Assembly: GCF_963678635.1 (NCBI RefSeq)
Contig: NW_026971232.1
Location: 1-52,500, forward strand
Direction of reading: 5' to 3'
DNA length: 52,500 nucleotides
Source of the DNA: Symsagittifera roscoffensis
Taxonomy: Eukaryota > Xenacoelomorpha > Acoela > Convolutidae
Part shown: positions 1 to 10,853 of the stretch, in pieces
Layout of the letters: each line of letters begins with the position of its first letter
Position numbering within the stretch: position 1 is the first letter of the stretch
Notes under the pieces: model-generated
What the model saw: only the letters and a program-made list of their open reading frames with translations
Database searches by the model: none
What the model was told of the DNA's origin: nothing
Program-made: the position numbers and the translations under genes

Positions 1-951
1 TTCCGTAAACTATCGATTTCGATATCGTCCAGTGTACTTTGTTCGAGTTTTTGCAGGACAGGTTTTCCTAGACAATCTAATATGCCTGTCCGCGTAAGAG
101 TAACTTTAATTTTTGGCGTTAAATTGTTTTCAGGACTCTTATTAGTCATTGAAGCGTAAACCACCAAAATTGGAGATAATGTTGTTTGCATCATTGGACA
201 GTTCATTTTGTAATCAATGGAAAAAAAACTTTGGAATTTTTACGGGTACATTGCTTTAATAATTGATGCAAGGGAAGTAAATGTGAATGTCGTTTGCAAA
301 TATGTTTTTCTTGACTCAATAACTGTTTAATCTTTGGGCAACCAAAATAATCCAAATTTGTCACGGGTAATTTCAAGTACTCAGCTAATGAAACAACCTT
401 TTTGTGTACCTTTAGCAAAAAAATGGGAATTTGGGTTTATTTAACGAATGCTGTCAAAAATTTGATCCTAGTATGAGTAAGGAAATTCACATTCGTCCCA
501 ACGAAGCCCGTATAGAAATTTAGATACCCAATTGTAAGTCCCAACTAACCCTCTTTTCTCTTCTTTTGATAAATTGTTGAGTTGAACTGGTAGCAGAAAA
601 AAAATTGTATCAATTGTATTAGCAGAGCAAACAGAAAGTTCCCTAATGATCAAAGGTTTCTTGCCATATTAAAATCCTTCAATATCTAAAATAATGAGAT
701 GGTTGAAAAACAATTTTTTTTCTTTGGGTTAACATGACTTTCACTCAAAATTCCAACAAACGAAATACCTTTGGTTTGAATGCTTTATGAAATAAGCAAA
801 ACGCAATACCTGTCACGTGGCGCAGGTAACAGTTTTTTATTGGACAAGGCAAAACATATATGTACCCAGGACCCGTATGATTTTTTTCTTGCAAATATCC
901 TGCTGCGTCATGCAATATAGCATGTATTCTAAGAAATTTGAATTGTTTCAA
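1..951 (-). pseudogene. Unidentified minus-strand gene remnant (copy A)
   Basis: Three open fragments on the minus strand (745-951, 468-653, 203-418) lie in different frames. They align with fragments of copy B, so they are pieces of one broken gene. Recognisable strings are PGYIYVLPCPIKNC, KEEKRGLVGTYNWVSK and LKLPVTNLDYFGCPK. I do not recognise the family. The gene points away from the polymerase and continues leftwards out of the window. In copy B the counterpart is followed by a longer open frame at 11,626-12,030. A structural gene of the same element is conceivable, but no motif shows it. Confidence 0.45.
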
Positions 952-1358
952 GTGTTTGTCAAGCGAGGAATTGCCTATTCCATTTGAACCACCATTTGGT
1001 CTGTTTTTTCAAAACAAAATTCAAATTAATATCAGCATCGAAATACAAACAAGCGGCTAAAAATACTGAAACTTGAATGATTTGTCTGGATATTGTGATT
1101 TTAAGTCTTTAAAAGTTTCATGAATAAGTTTTAAATCAAAATTTTAAATCATGTTTACTGAACTCAATATAATAAAAAAGGAATGAAGAAAAGTATCATT
1201 TATAACATAATTTTCTCTTCAACAAAAAGTTCACAAACAAAACATTAGTAGCTACTTCAAGTTTTCTATATCCACTTGTCAAAATATCCATTTTTTACAA
1301 AAAGCGGCAGAATGGGGTTCATTAATTAAACTTTCAAATCTTTTCAAAGTTTCTATAT
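952..1358. other. No gene seen
   Basis: AT-rich sequence with counterparts in copy B at about 12,905-13,329. I see no open frame conserved between the two copies. It may contain an intron or 3' untranslated sequence of the flanking minus-strand remnants. Confidence 0.4.
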
Positions 1359-1988
1359 TCAACTAATATCTTTGAACATGTCTGCTTTCTGTGTGTTTCT
1401 TTGAAACTGAAGTCGAAAATCTTGCGGATTTGTTTGACGTCGACGATGCAGCAGGCGTAACTGTGTTATCAATTCGTTTCTGTCCCCCAACGGCCAGAGA
1501 TTTCTTGCAAACATATTCATTTGGTGAAGTTTGTTTGTTAGATGATATTGCAGGAAGCAATGAATTGGGTAAACGTCTTTGATTGCAGTGAAGTCTAACA
1601 AATCGAAATTGGCTGCAACAGGTTGTGCATAGTAAGTGAGAGTTAGTTTAAGCTTGTCAAACAACTCACTTTTTTTGACCTCTTTAGCAGGAGAAACTAA
1701 GTATTTGAAGCAAGTGAAAATAAAAGGAACACTGAAACAATTTTGGGAAGAAAAAAAAGGTTTAATTGTTCTTCTGAATCTACTTGAATCAATATATGTT
1801 AAATAGTTTTTTTTCATTCTCGTCTGAAAAAGGCAATATACAGATTTGAAGTGGCTTCCAAAAGCAAAAATTTTAAAAGTAGATAAATTAAAATTTTTTT
1901 TCAGTAATAACAAATTTGAAATTTGGTTGAAAACTTTTGAAATAATCAGGTAAACAACTTCGAACGTAGCTTCTGCCACTTTGTACAC
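1359..1988 (-). pseudogene. Minus-strand remnant with Ser/Lys-rich basic tail (copy A)
   Basis: Two overlapping minus-strand frames are open here. One runs 209 codons but is interrupted in copy B. The other (1,363-1,560; 65 codons, including KKSLAVGGQKRI and SVSKKHTES) is open in both copies. The second frame gives a basic, serine- and lysine-rich tail ending near 1,363 and is the likelier old coding frame. It lies directly downstream (on the minus strand) of the 93-codon ORF at 1,994-2,275 and may have been joined to it by an intron or a frameshift. The family is unknown. Confidence 0.4.
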
Positions 1989-1993
1989 GAAAT

Positions 1994-2275
1994 TTAATTC
2001 GAGTCGGCCTTGAAATTGTTTGTGTTTGAGGAAAGTTGAGATTTCCTGGCTCGTTTACAGTTAGACGGTAGTTTGTCTTTGTTTTCAAAAATATCAGAAA
2101 TTTCACTTGTTTGCGCTCGTTTTGACTTTCCCGATTTTAGTTTTTTTGGAAATTCTTCGCTGCATAAGGAAAGTCTTTGTACAGATTCAAATCCAGCGCC
2201 TTCAGTTGCTTTTTTGAAAACTTTCAAAAATACATAAGATCCAGTTTGGTCATATGTTTTCAATGTAGCACGCAC
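1994..2275 (-). CDS. Hypothetical 93-aa protein, copy A
   Basis: An ATG-initiated frame begins MRATLKTYDQTGSYVFLK and has a charged, low-complexity C-terminal half (NCKRARKSQLSSN). It is open across its whole length here and in copy B (13,962-14,243). About 10 of 93 residues differ between copies, from about 16 nucleotide changes. That ratio gives no sign of protein-level constraint since the duplication, so the open frame may be leftover rather than a working gene. No domain recognised. The same stretch carries a spurious plus-strand ORF. Confidence 0.45.
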   Translation of the reverse strand: MRATLKTYDQTGSYVFLKVFKKATEGAGFESVQRLSLCSEEFPKKLKSGKSKRAQTSEISDIFENKDKLPSNCKRARKSQLSSNTNNFKADSN

Positions 2276-2840
2276 TTATCTTTTTACTGTTCTCCAAAAT
2301 ATCGAAATAGCAATCGCCAAAATCTTTATCTGCATTTGCTGTGGTGCTTGTTTTGGTTTTATTCATTGTAACGAGTAAATTTTCAAAGTAACTTGATTCA
2401 AAACTGAATAGAAAGAAATGGTTCCGATTGATTGTATATGTCTGCAAACGAACGCGTTGTATCTATTTTAGTTTATATACACATGTACTTTATATCGCAA
2501 AGATTTTGGATTGCAGTTTGGTTCAATTGGATAAGTATTTTGTGCATGTACAACTGATAGGAATTTTAATGGGTGTTAAATGTCACGATGTCAACACGTT
2601 ATTTTTGATACAAGCTATTTATTTGAATGCAATTTAGATAAACATAGAAAACCAAGCAGGTTAACTTAAATATTTTTCACGCCCTCCCTTATTAAACTGA
2701 TCAAAAACTACATAGGAGGTCTTCAAGTTTCTAATTTTAGAAGAACCAATCTCTATTGTAATCTCTTGAGGCGTTTTCACAATTCATTTCAGTTTCATTT
2801 GTTTCCGCGTTACGTTTGTTCTTTTCTTCCAACTTTTCTT
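2276..2840. other. Intergenic, divergent
   Basis: Sequence between the minus-strand remnants and the plus-strand ORF zone. In copy A it includes about 185 bp (around 2,450-2,660) that copy B lacks at 14,406. No promoter motif is clear enough to call. Short ORFs here are not conserved between copies. Confidence 0.4.
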
Positions 2841-2850
2841 CAAAATTGCC

Positions 2851-3036
2851 TTGTTATATTTTTGCCGGATATTCCACTCACGAAAGAACCTTTTTTATGA
2901 AACCGTTCACTGTAATTTTGTAGCAATAGTTAATGAAGAAAAAAGTTTCAATTCTGATGAGTTGACTTGTACACATCACATTATGATTCCCAAAACAAAT
3001 TTTTATTTATTCGGTAAACTTTCAAAGATTCGGTAA
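2851..3036 (+). pseudogene. Short plus-strand coding remnant (copy A)
   Basis: The string NEEKSFNSDELTCTHH, preceded by a FYETV block, is preserved in frame in both duplicates (here and near 14,640-14,712), while the sequence on either side diverges. This suggests an exon-sized piece of an older gene. It may belong with the ORF at 3,209-3,493 just downstream, but no splice junction is convincing. Function unknown. Confidence 0.35.
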
Positions 3037-3208
3037 AATAAGTCAAAGAAAGACGAAGAATTGAATAGAAAATAATTGATTTATCTTAAAAAATTTCTGG
3101 TAAAAATACGGATCCTGCCGAAACTCTTGCTCTTCAGAATGATATTGCAACTTTATCAAAACCACTAATAATATAGATAAATATAATTACGATTGTGATG
3201 TTACTCCG

Positions 3209-3493
3209 ATGTGTGAAAACCAGTTAGAACACTTTGAAGAAAATCAATTTTTTGATCGTTTATGGGGAGTGGAACAGATTGAATCACCATCAGTAGTTAC
3301 CCCGAAAGCTGAGCCTTCCCCTGCAGTGTCACCATGGCTTTACGAACCGGGTTGCTCAACTCCAAAGCGTACTCCTGTGGATACTGTGAACAACCACATG
3401 GAAAACTTAACCCCTTCTCTATGTCTAGCGCCAAAGAAAAAACGGAAGCTAACAACACTAGAGAAAGCGCAGGAGTATTTCGACCTTATATAA
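3209..3493 (+). CDS. Hypothetical 94-aa acidic protein with NLS-like patch
   Basis: An ATG-started frame of 94 codons with no counterpart elsewhere in the window. The N-terminal two thirds are acidic and proline-rich (EENQFFDRLWGVEQIES, KAEPSPAVSPWLYEPG). A basic cluster, APKKKRKL, sits near residues 75-82 and resembles a classical nuclear localisation signal. The protein ends TTLEKAQEYFDLI. The frame stays open upstream of the ATG to about 3,147, so a spliced upstream exon is possible. This composition suits a small nuclear or regulatory protein, which is inference only. It lies in the segment deleted from copy B. Confidence 0.5.
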   Translation: MCENQLEHFEENQFFDRLWGVEQIESPSVVTPKAEPSPAVSPWLYEPGCSTPKRTPVDTVNNHMENLTPSLCLAPKKKRKLTTLEKAQEYFDLI

Positions 3494-3609
3494 CTTTGAA
3501 ACTGAGGTTGAGTTTTATTGATTTTTGTTTGTTTTTATTTTGAATAACAATTATCTTTAAAATTGAGTTTGGGTTTATATCTTGTGTTTGTTCATTTTTT
3601 ACCAAACAA

Positions 3610-5020
3610 TTGTGTTCTTTTTGTCGACATAATGTTATTTTATGTGCCCAGTAGTCTCCGACACGTTCCAAAAGAAGGTAAACTCATTATTGTTTTAAAA
3701 AGAAACAAAGAGAAATTACTTTGAAAAGTATTTTTACTGAACCTGCAAAGTCTATGCAATTGTGATAATTTCGAAATAAAAAAATAAAAATCTACTAAAA
3801 AGTAAACACTTTTTTGATCACTTTTCTTAATCTGTAATTCGTTTTTTTTTATTCAAAGGTCCTGATCGATGATAAAACCAACAAATGTCGAGTTCGAAGT
3901 GTCTTGAAACTTTCAAATGAAAGTGACTCAAAAATAATTAATCATCATTGAACATTCTATTGGTTGCAAGCTTGCTGAGCTTTTGTTGCAGTAAATTGTA
4001 GTAAAAGGGCATAACATACGATAATGAGTGGTTAAGTAATAACCTGACTTTTTTCAAAAATCGGATAAATGAAAGGTTTTGCCTTGGTTGCCATTTTAAT
4101 GTTCTCCCTGTTTAGCGATCACGGAACTGTAAATAGTGTAGTTGGTTTTTAGGGTTAATTTTTAAAGAATCAAGTTTTTAACCGTTTTTTGACGATTTCA
4201 GAAAAAAATAGACAATTGACCTGAAAATATAAAAAATGAATGTTTTTGCGAGCTTTTGAAGTTTTCAAGATATTAACAAACATCATTTTTCATGCAAAAA
4301 ATTACTTCAAGATAGAAATTCGTATTTGAAACCTCAATATACAGTTATCGCGTTGCTAATTTTTTTTCCAATTAGAAAGTTAGTTAGAACTATAAAAATT
4401 TTAAACTGAAAAATTTCGAACAGTTTGTCAATTGTTAGAGGTTGCGCTTTGATTTTTTTTTGCTTAATTAAACTTTTGAGATGCGCTCTTTTAGAACTCT
4501 TTTGATAATATATAAATTTGGAAATAGGCTAACTTGCGTATTTCAACTTCACAAAAATTTCAGATTCTAACCAGAAAACTGCTCCAAAATTGTTATAAAA
4601 GCTCAACGTAAAATTAAACCCTTGAATTCTCAGTTTTTACATCTTCTTTTGAAAGCATAAACTAGAATTCTTTCTCACTTGGACTTTTTTGAGAAAAAAT
4701 TTGACAAAAACAAGCATAAAAAGCGATTTAAATTTTTTTTTCACAAGAACAGTGATAGTTAAAGAACTAAGAACTTCACTATCTACTTAAAAGTCAGCAA
4801 TTTCGCATTGATTACTTGCAAAAAAAACTCAAATAACGTGATGAAAAAAATACAGAGATGCTTTTTTTTACTGAATTTGTTTCTTTTGTATGTTATTTTG
4901 GCAATACTTCTTATTTTGACAGCAAATTTGGTCTTATGTTTTTGCGATTGCTCTTGTGTATATTTTTGAAAGTTTTCTGTCCTTAAACGGGTCTTCTGGT
5001 TGGATACGACATTTAGAGAA
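3610..5020. repeat. Repeat module R, copy 1
   Basis: Non-coding AT-rich module, also present at 14,790-16,160, 33,672-34,664, 37,870-38,992 and in part at 41,330-41,640. Landmarks in order are gtcgacataatgttatttta, cctgcaaagtctatgcaatt, ccaacaaatgtcgagttcga, a ctattggttgcaagcttg stretch with a CCAAT box on the minus strand, and the closing phrase cacaagaacagtgatagtta. The sequence after that phrase differs between copies, so it marks a mosaic boundary. From 4,770 to 5,020 this copy continues into a frame-broken version of the small hydrophobic ORF that is open at 15,946-16,137. Confidence 0.7.
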
Positions 5021-5365
5021 AAAAAATCTCAAAAATGTCGTTGAAAAAAGAATGTCAAAAAATTTCGTTGGAAAAAAAATTTGGTAAAAAAAATGTTGTA
5101 AAAAAATTGTCATAAAAAAAATGGAAAAAAAAAACTGGTGATTTTTTTTGATGACTTAGGTTTTTTTTGTGTTTCTGTGGGTGGGGGGGCAAGGGGGGCG
5201 TTAGGTTAAAGGGTTATCATCTTTTTTAAATGAAGGGGTGGGGTGTGGATCTTCGGAAAAAGATGCGTTCTTTCCATTTTTTTAATTTTCAACTTCAAGT
5301 ATAAACTTTCAAAACTGTTAGAAATATAAAGATTAGTTAGCATCATTTTTTTATAGATACACGGA
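5021..5365. other. A-rich tract and G-run, no gene
   Basis: Long A- and T-runs are followed by interrupted G-runs around 5,180-5,200 (gggtggggggg, aaggggggcg). Copy B has the same layout with a longer G-run. No coding content seen. The G-runs could form a quadruplex. Confidence 0.5.
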
Positions 5366-5394
5366 AGCACTCAGCAAAAGGAATCACTGAGTGA

Positions 5395-5955
5395 CTCAAC
5401 GGTTTCTAACCCATGAAAAGTACATCGAAACTCTCGCGTCTGAAAACCTTGTACGAGCCGAAACTACTCGCATCATCTCCGAGAGGCATATTCTGAACCG
5501 TAAATTCTTCTATCTTTCTCGATAGCAATCAGGATGATGATGACGATGATAGCGAAAGAAACGTGAGTGAAAGTAATAGCAACAATCACCACAAAGATTA
5601 AGATTTAGATGATTGGCTGAAGTTTTTCGAGGAAGAAATTGAGATAGTCGACTGGGATCAGGAGAGCTCGAACCGAGAAGAAATCTTCACGCAGGATACG
5701 AATTATGGGTCAGAAGATAGCTTTCTTGTGTAAGATACTCAACCGAGCCGGTCGTTGAGAGACCTGTTAAATAGTATCACCAGCTATGAAGCTCCAGATC
5801 GTTCGTGTCACGGAAATTGATGAGAGTGATATTGAAAGCGATGATTTGGTTGATCCAAATGCAGTTACTTCTTCTTCACCGTCGGATGGTGAATGGTACC
5901 TCGACCGCGAACCAGTTGAAGATTGCAGTTGCAGCGCAGTCAAAAAGACGTAATT
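5395..5955 (+). pseudogene. Acidic protein remnant (copy A)
   Basis: This matches the better-preserved copy B remnant at 16,640-17,238. Visible parts are EKYIETLASENLVRAETT, an Asp-rich run after a frameshift, and, in a third frame, the tail VTEIDESDIESDDLVDPNAV. Copy A has extra in-frame stops (for example the taa and tag codons near 5,600-5,735) that copy B does not have. No family recognised. Confidence 0.5.
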
Positions 5956-6378
5956 TAAACAAAAAACTTTAATGTTGTGTTTTTGATTCAAGTTCAATAC
6001 AAAATTAAATGTTGGAAAGTAGTGTACTATATTATCCTTACTTTCCAAGTTTGTTCACTGTTAGATAATGGCGGGCTACTTTAAATCCGCTTTTGGTTTT
6101 GTATTACTATTTTATCTGGAGTGGTTTTGAGAGTTTTAATATTGGAATAGACCCCAAACTGTTTTTGGTGCGTTTAAACGACACTTACTTCAGAAGATTG
6201 TGTGTAGCTCTTATCACCAAGACCATAGTTTTTGTAGAAACATTGAAAGAACCATATCGCAAAGACATAATGAAGATTTTTAGTTGAATTGTAATACAAC
6301 ATACCTTGCCGAGCTATAGGTGGCGGAAAGAAAAATTTATATCGCCAGAACGATTTTGTTTTAACCAACACAACTTTC

Positions 6379-6590
6379 GCATAAGGACCATTAAGTATAA
6401 AAATTATACAATTGGATAATTAGGGATCAATAATTTTACATAGGGATCATTTGCCTTGAAAATTATACATAGGGATCATTAAGTATAAATATTTTACACA
6501 GGGTTGATTAGGTACAAATATTTACATATGGATCATTAGCTATAAATTTTTACATAGGGATTATTAGGTATAATCTATACCCAATGAGCC
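6379..6590. repeat. Minisatellite of about 30 bp (copy A)
   Basis: About seven degenerate tandem units close to ataGGGATCATTAGGtataa with a variable A/T tail. It ends with a partly inverted unit (atacccaatgagccctgtag). The homologous array in copy B (17,580-17,800) is more regular. The array sits between the acidic ORF remnant and the polymerase promoter in both copies. Confidence 0.85.
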
Positions 6591-6830
6591 CTGTAGGGAT
6601 CAAGAATCCCCCCTCCGATCCCAGTGTTGTATATCTATACTACTAACAATCAACGTCTATTTCATCGATAAGAAAATCACCAGGGATATTTTATTTCTTC
6701 TTGTTGAGTAACTCTAAAACTTTCCAGTGTTTTTATCAGACAATTTTCGAAAAAAAAAACATTTTTTTATTTCAAAATTAAGATCGGATTGACTGAAGAA
6801 TTTTCTTGAAAGATGTAGAAAACGCGTATC
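6591..6830. other. Polymerase unit 5' flank
   Basis: The phrase actaacaatcaacgtctatt starts a stretch also found at 17,850 (copy B) and, in diverged form, at 22,640 (P3). It therefore probably marks the left edge of the polymerase unit. No ORF is shared between copies. Confidence 0.5.
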
Positions 6831-6965
6831 AATGACGACAATAGCAAGAAAAAATAATAGCGTGGGTGGTAAATTCACTTCTATTTATAGAATGACGCAA
6901 TTACCATAAAATGAAAATTGCGTAGGCAATCATGTCACTGTTAGTATAAAAATGCTTATTTCATC
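6830..6965 (+). promoter_or_regulatory. CRE-like/TATA promoter of P1
   Basis: Two degenerate CRE half-site clusters (atgacgaca about 6,832, atgacgcaa about 6,891) lie upstream of a TATA box, TATAAAAA, at 6,945. A GCGTAGGC motif lies between them. The TATA box is about 85 bp upstream of the first intron donor. The same arrangement, with intact TGACGTCA palindromes, precedes P2 and P3, so conservation among copies supports a genuine promoter. TGACGTCA is the binding site of CREB/ATF bZIP factors. Confidence 0.65.
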
Positions 6966-7029
6966 AGGTTAACTCATTAATTTTGTTTGGAAAAAAATTA
7001 CAATTTGTTACTTCGCGAAAATAAAAAAA

Positions 7030-7106
7030 GTAAGTATTTTCACTCAATTGGTACTTTAAGATTTTGATTTTGGAACATTTTTGATATAATTTGGAAAATT
7101 TTTTAG
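7030..7106 (+). other. Putative 5' UTR intron of P1
   Basis: A GTAAGT donor at 7,030 follows an A-rich stretch, and a T-run ending in TTTTTTAG finishes at 7,106. This gives a 77-nt intron ending two bases before the ATG at 7,109. The same donor context (aaaaagtaagtatt) is present before P2 and P3, although their acceptors are altered. A short T-tract acceptor like this is typical of small-intron invertebrates. Confidence 0.55.
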
Positions 7107-7108
7107 AT

Positions 7109-10100
7109 ATGCCTGCTCCTAACCGAAACGAGAAAGTAAAATGTGGACGCTGTGGCACATGCTGCTCGACACCGAAAAAACTGTTCTTAAGAACTTTTTT
7201 CTTGCCCTGATTGTAAAAGTTTTACTTACGATCAAAAAGAAATGAACTACCATGTGGCCAAGAAGCATGCACCTTCAAGTTCGAACTAGTCAACGGTTTG
7301 ACCTTCTTGTGAACAAGAGTCCGCTAGTTATTACTCTCTCTAACAACGTGAATAAAGGATCATGATGCAAAACAACGGAAACCCAGTGATTTTGTAGCGG
7401 ACTTGAACATGATTATGGAGGAAGTATGAAAAGATGGTGAAAAACTGAAGGAGGAACTTAGTGCTTGTAAGCATTTTCTGGTGGATACGGAAAAAAAAAT
7501 ATGAGTCACTAGTTAGTTAACTTCCAACTGTTCAAGTTAGATACTAGAGTAATCAACGAGAAACTTGGAGAAATCATGAAAAAGTTTGGTTCTGCTGCTA
7601 AATTCAACATTGAGCATAATGAAAATCAATATTTCCAGACCATGAAAAAAAAACGTTGTTTCAAATGTTCTATTTGCCCTGTACAAAAGCAAACTTTAAC
7701 AATCCAAGAAAAGGTAGAAAAACTTTATTTTGTGGAAAAATTTACCCAAGAACGTCGAAACACAAATTCAAGGAGACTCAAGTTGATTGCTGACGTTACA
7801 ATTTTTGCTGCTTTGCTGAAAAACATCCCCATGGGATGTCCGGACTTTGTCTTACCGAATCTACTCTAAAAAACCATTTTGGTAACTGCCTTCTATCCGA
7901 CAAAGTCAAGAAACCATACAATAATCATCTGTTTCTTTTCAGAAAATGGGAGACACTAGGTATTTAACTTCCATATGTCCAGGTTAGAAAATTAAAATAA
8001 ACAACGATAAATTTGAAGAAGTCTTCAACAAGCACGAATCTGCTGCTAAAATCAACATTGAACTGGGTTTTGTTCTTCGAAACAATGAGACTGGTGAATA
8101 TCGATTTTTCTACGTCCATGAAAAAAAATGCTTTGTTTGAAAAGTGCCTTTTGCTATGTAAAAAAGAGGACTTTTAAGAAGATCCATGAAAAGCTAGAAA
8201 ATTTTGAATTTGATGAACAATCTACCGAAGAACGTCAGAACACAAAATTGAGATTCAAGTTGATTGCTAACGTGATAAAATTATGCTGCTTTGTTGAAAA
8301 TCATCCCCATGGGATTTCCGGACACTGTCTTTCCCGAACCTCTACTAAAACACAATCTGTTAACTGTCTTTTATCTGAGAAAGTCAAGAAACCATATAAT
8401 GATCATCTGTGTCTTTTCAGCACATCAGCCATGTACATGAATGAACAGAAAGATATCGACTCTCACACTTTCAGATACTCTACAGAATTGATATCAAAAT
8501 CTGGTTATGATCCTAAAATTTCCTGGAGTTTCTGTAGAAAGCTTACCTGTTGTCGAGGAAATTGTGCAAAGAATTATCTTTATAAAGAATTTTAATATCC
8601 AAGAAGGTGATTATGTAGGAAAACTGGCCCAAAAAGTTCTTGGAAAATTTGCTAAAACGGTAGGGCTAATGAGTTTTAACAATCATATCTTTCATACAAA
8701 TGATATAAATAGTTTCCTTAAATGCTCCCCATGCCCTAACTGTGATATTTTTTTCCACACATCAGGCCATTTTAATCAGCATCTCCTGAGATCCAAGGAC
8801 CGAGTGAGACAAAATTACCCAGATAACGTGTACGAGCTCCGCGAAAACTTGTTTGAAAAGCTAGAAGAATTCAACCTTCCAATTTCTGAAGAAAATAAGC
8901 TTTTCAATAATCTAGCAATTTTCGATTTTGGTAGATTTGTGTTTCTATTTGGAACTAACAGTAAAAAAAACTACAACCTGGATTGGAAATTATATCGCAA
9001 TTTCAGTATCTTTATCATAGAATCTGGCTGATGAACCCATCTATTTGTACAACAAGGATCCACAGAACTTGATTACTGAATTCGTAAGCCATCTCCAACT
9101 GTTGGCTGAAACTTCAGCTGGCGATGAGAACAAATGTTCATGAATTTGACTTGGCTATCATTGAAAAAAGGATAAATAGTTTTGCTCAGCTAAATGAACG
9201 AGGGAAAATCGTTCAAGGTGCAAATTTGAGTCTGAGGACAAATGCCTTGAAGAATCGGAAGAAGCAGATATGTCAACACAAATCTTGAGATTTCAGACAA
9301 ATTCACTCATTGATTTGAAGCAAAATCTGGAGATAGGTAAGTACTAAGAAATTCATCAAAAGATTGTATGTCAATCGTTGGAGTTAATGCGAGCCAGCTT
9401 TACCCTCTCCCAATGAGTCAAGATATGTCAACAGGACTGTACACGGGATGGGAGTTGGACGCCGATATGCAGAAGTTTAATGCTAGACATAACATATCTC
9501 GCAACTTTGAGAAGATGGTGATTTCGTTCTATCAGAAAACAAGACCAGATTGCAAAATTGAAAGCTTTTTCACGTCTCGGAAACAAAAGAAAATTGACTG
9601 TTTAAATGTCGTTGTTATTATGATCACTGTAAAAAACTGTTCAGAACAATGGAATGCTACTTCCGCCACTGTTCCTGATAAGAAGCTCGCCCATCCCTAA
9701 CAGTTCAGGATATTGAACAAGGAAATGAGAAGAGAGGGATGCATCATATGGGACGGGAAAACATAAACGAGAAAGGATGCAAAACTGAAGCACTGTGGGA
9801 GTGTGATTGATGGGAAAGTTTTAAAACCATGACAAGATCAAAAATCATATCAGAACCAATTTCCTAACAAAATACATCTTTATACAGTTTCTCTTCTAGC
9901 TAGAAAAAAAATGGATCTCTTTTTGTCTTTGTTCAGTGCGATATAGTTGTTCCAGATGAACTGAAATCAAAATCTGCCATCTTTTTTTCGATTTTCAAAA
10001 ACACTGAGGTTGGAAAAAACCATGTTGAAGAATACATGAAAAACTATGCAATCGAGAACGAAAAAGTAAAAGATTCTCAAAGAATGCTGATAACTAGTTT

Positions 10101-10853
10101 CAAGCTAGAAAATGGAACAGTAATAACTCCTCTGTTCAACTTTTATTTAAAACATAGATTGCAGTGCACCAAAATTCGCAGTTTTGTTCAATTTTTTTTC
10201 GGAAATGTGTCAAACATTTTTTCAATCAATGGTTGATGCGAGAAGAGAATGAGATGAAAACCCGTTGTCGGGAGTTGTAGCAGAAATTTTGAAGCTTTCA
10301 GGCAATTTCGTGTGTGCATGTCTGATCTTGGATAGATCTAGACATTCAATCACAAAATACCTAACGATGAAAAAACTCTTAAAGCAATCAATGACCCACG
10401 TTTATAACCTTGATTACAGTTGAAAAATATTTGTATGAGGTGGAGTTTTTCAATCAATCATTGAGCACCGAGAACCCACCATTTGTAGCTTTTTCACACC
10501 TCAGTATGCAAAGCTGAGAATTTTGGAATTCTACTAGAACTTCTTTCACAAATTCTGAGATAAAATTAAATATGACTCTTTAAAAGCAGTAGCAAAATCC
10601 AAGATAATTCCTCGAATGTGTTGCAGTATCCATAAAAAGCTTGATAAGCGGGAGCAGGGATTTTTCAAAGAGGCACCTAGGTGCACAGAAAAGCTATGTT
10701 TACGTAGCAAAACTTATTGCTGCTATTATAGGATTCAGAATTATAAATCATATTGTGGCCTCATACGAGCAAGCAAAGAAAAGACTTAGTTATTGTTGTT
10801 CGAAAAGACAAGTTCGAGATAATGGACTTCATACAAAAACATTGAAATTATAA
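7109..10853 (+). pseudogene. Protein-primed DNA polymerase B remnant, P1
   Basis: Remnant of a family-B DNA polymerase of the Polinton/adintovirus type, with many frameshifts and stops. The order of parts is: N-terminal Cys/His fingers (C-x2-C-x12-H-x4-H about 7,205-7,275); two tandem related segments (7,640-7,960 and 8,130-8,425); a CPNCD finger and RSKDRVR block (about 8,730-8,810); an exonuclease I site reading FDFG (about 8,920) where D-x-E is expected; motif A reading GVNASQLYP (about 9,375), with Asn for the metal-binding Asp; and motif B region KLSGNFVCA followed by LDRSRH (about 10,295-10,350). No YxDTDS motif C lies between FFHKF (about 10,540) and the next conserved block. The C-terminus SYEQAKKRLSY ends at a stop at 10,853. 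The exonuclease-to-motif A linker is also missing. It cannot encode an active enzyme. Confidence 0.85.

Noticed and set aside
1391-1582. Plus-strand 63-codon ORF
   Set aside because: Antisense to the Ser/Lys-rich minus-strand frame that is shared by both duplicates.
6379-6590. Regularly spaced repeat, considered as CRISPR array
   Set aside because: Units are contiguous and degenerate, with no distinct spacers, and the context is eukaryotic; it is a minisatellite.
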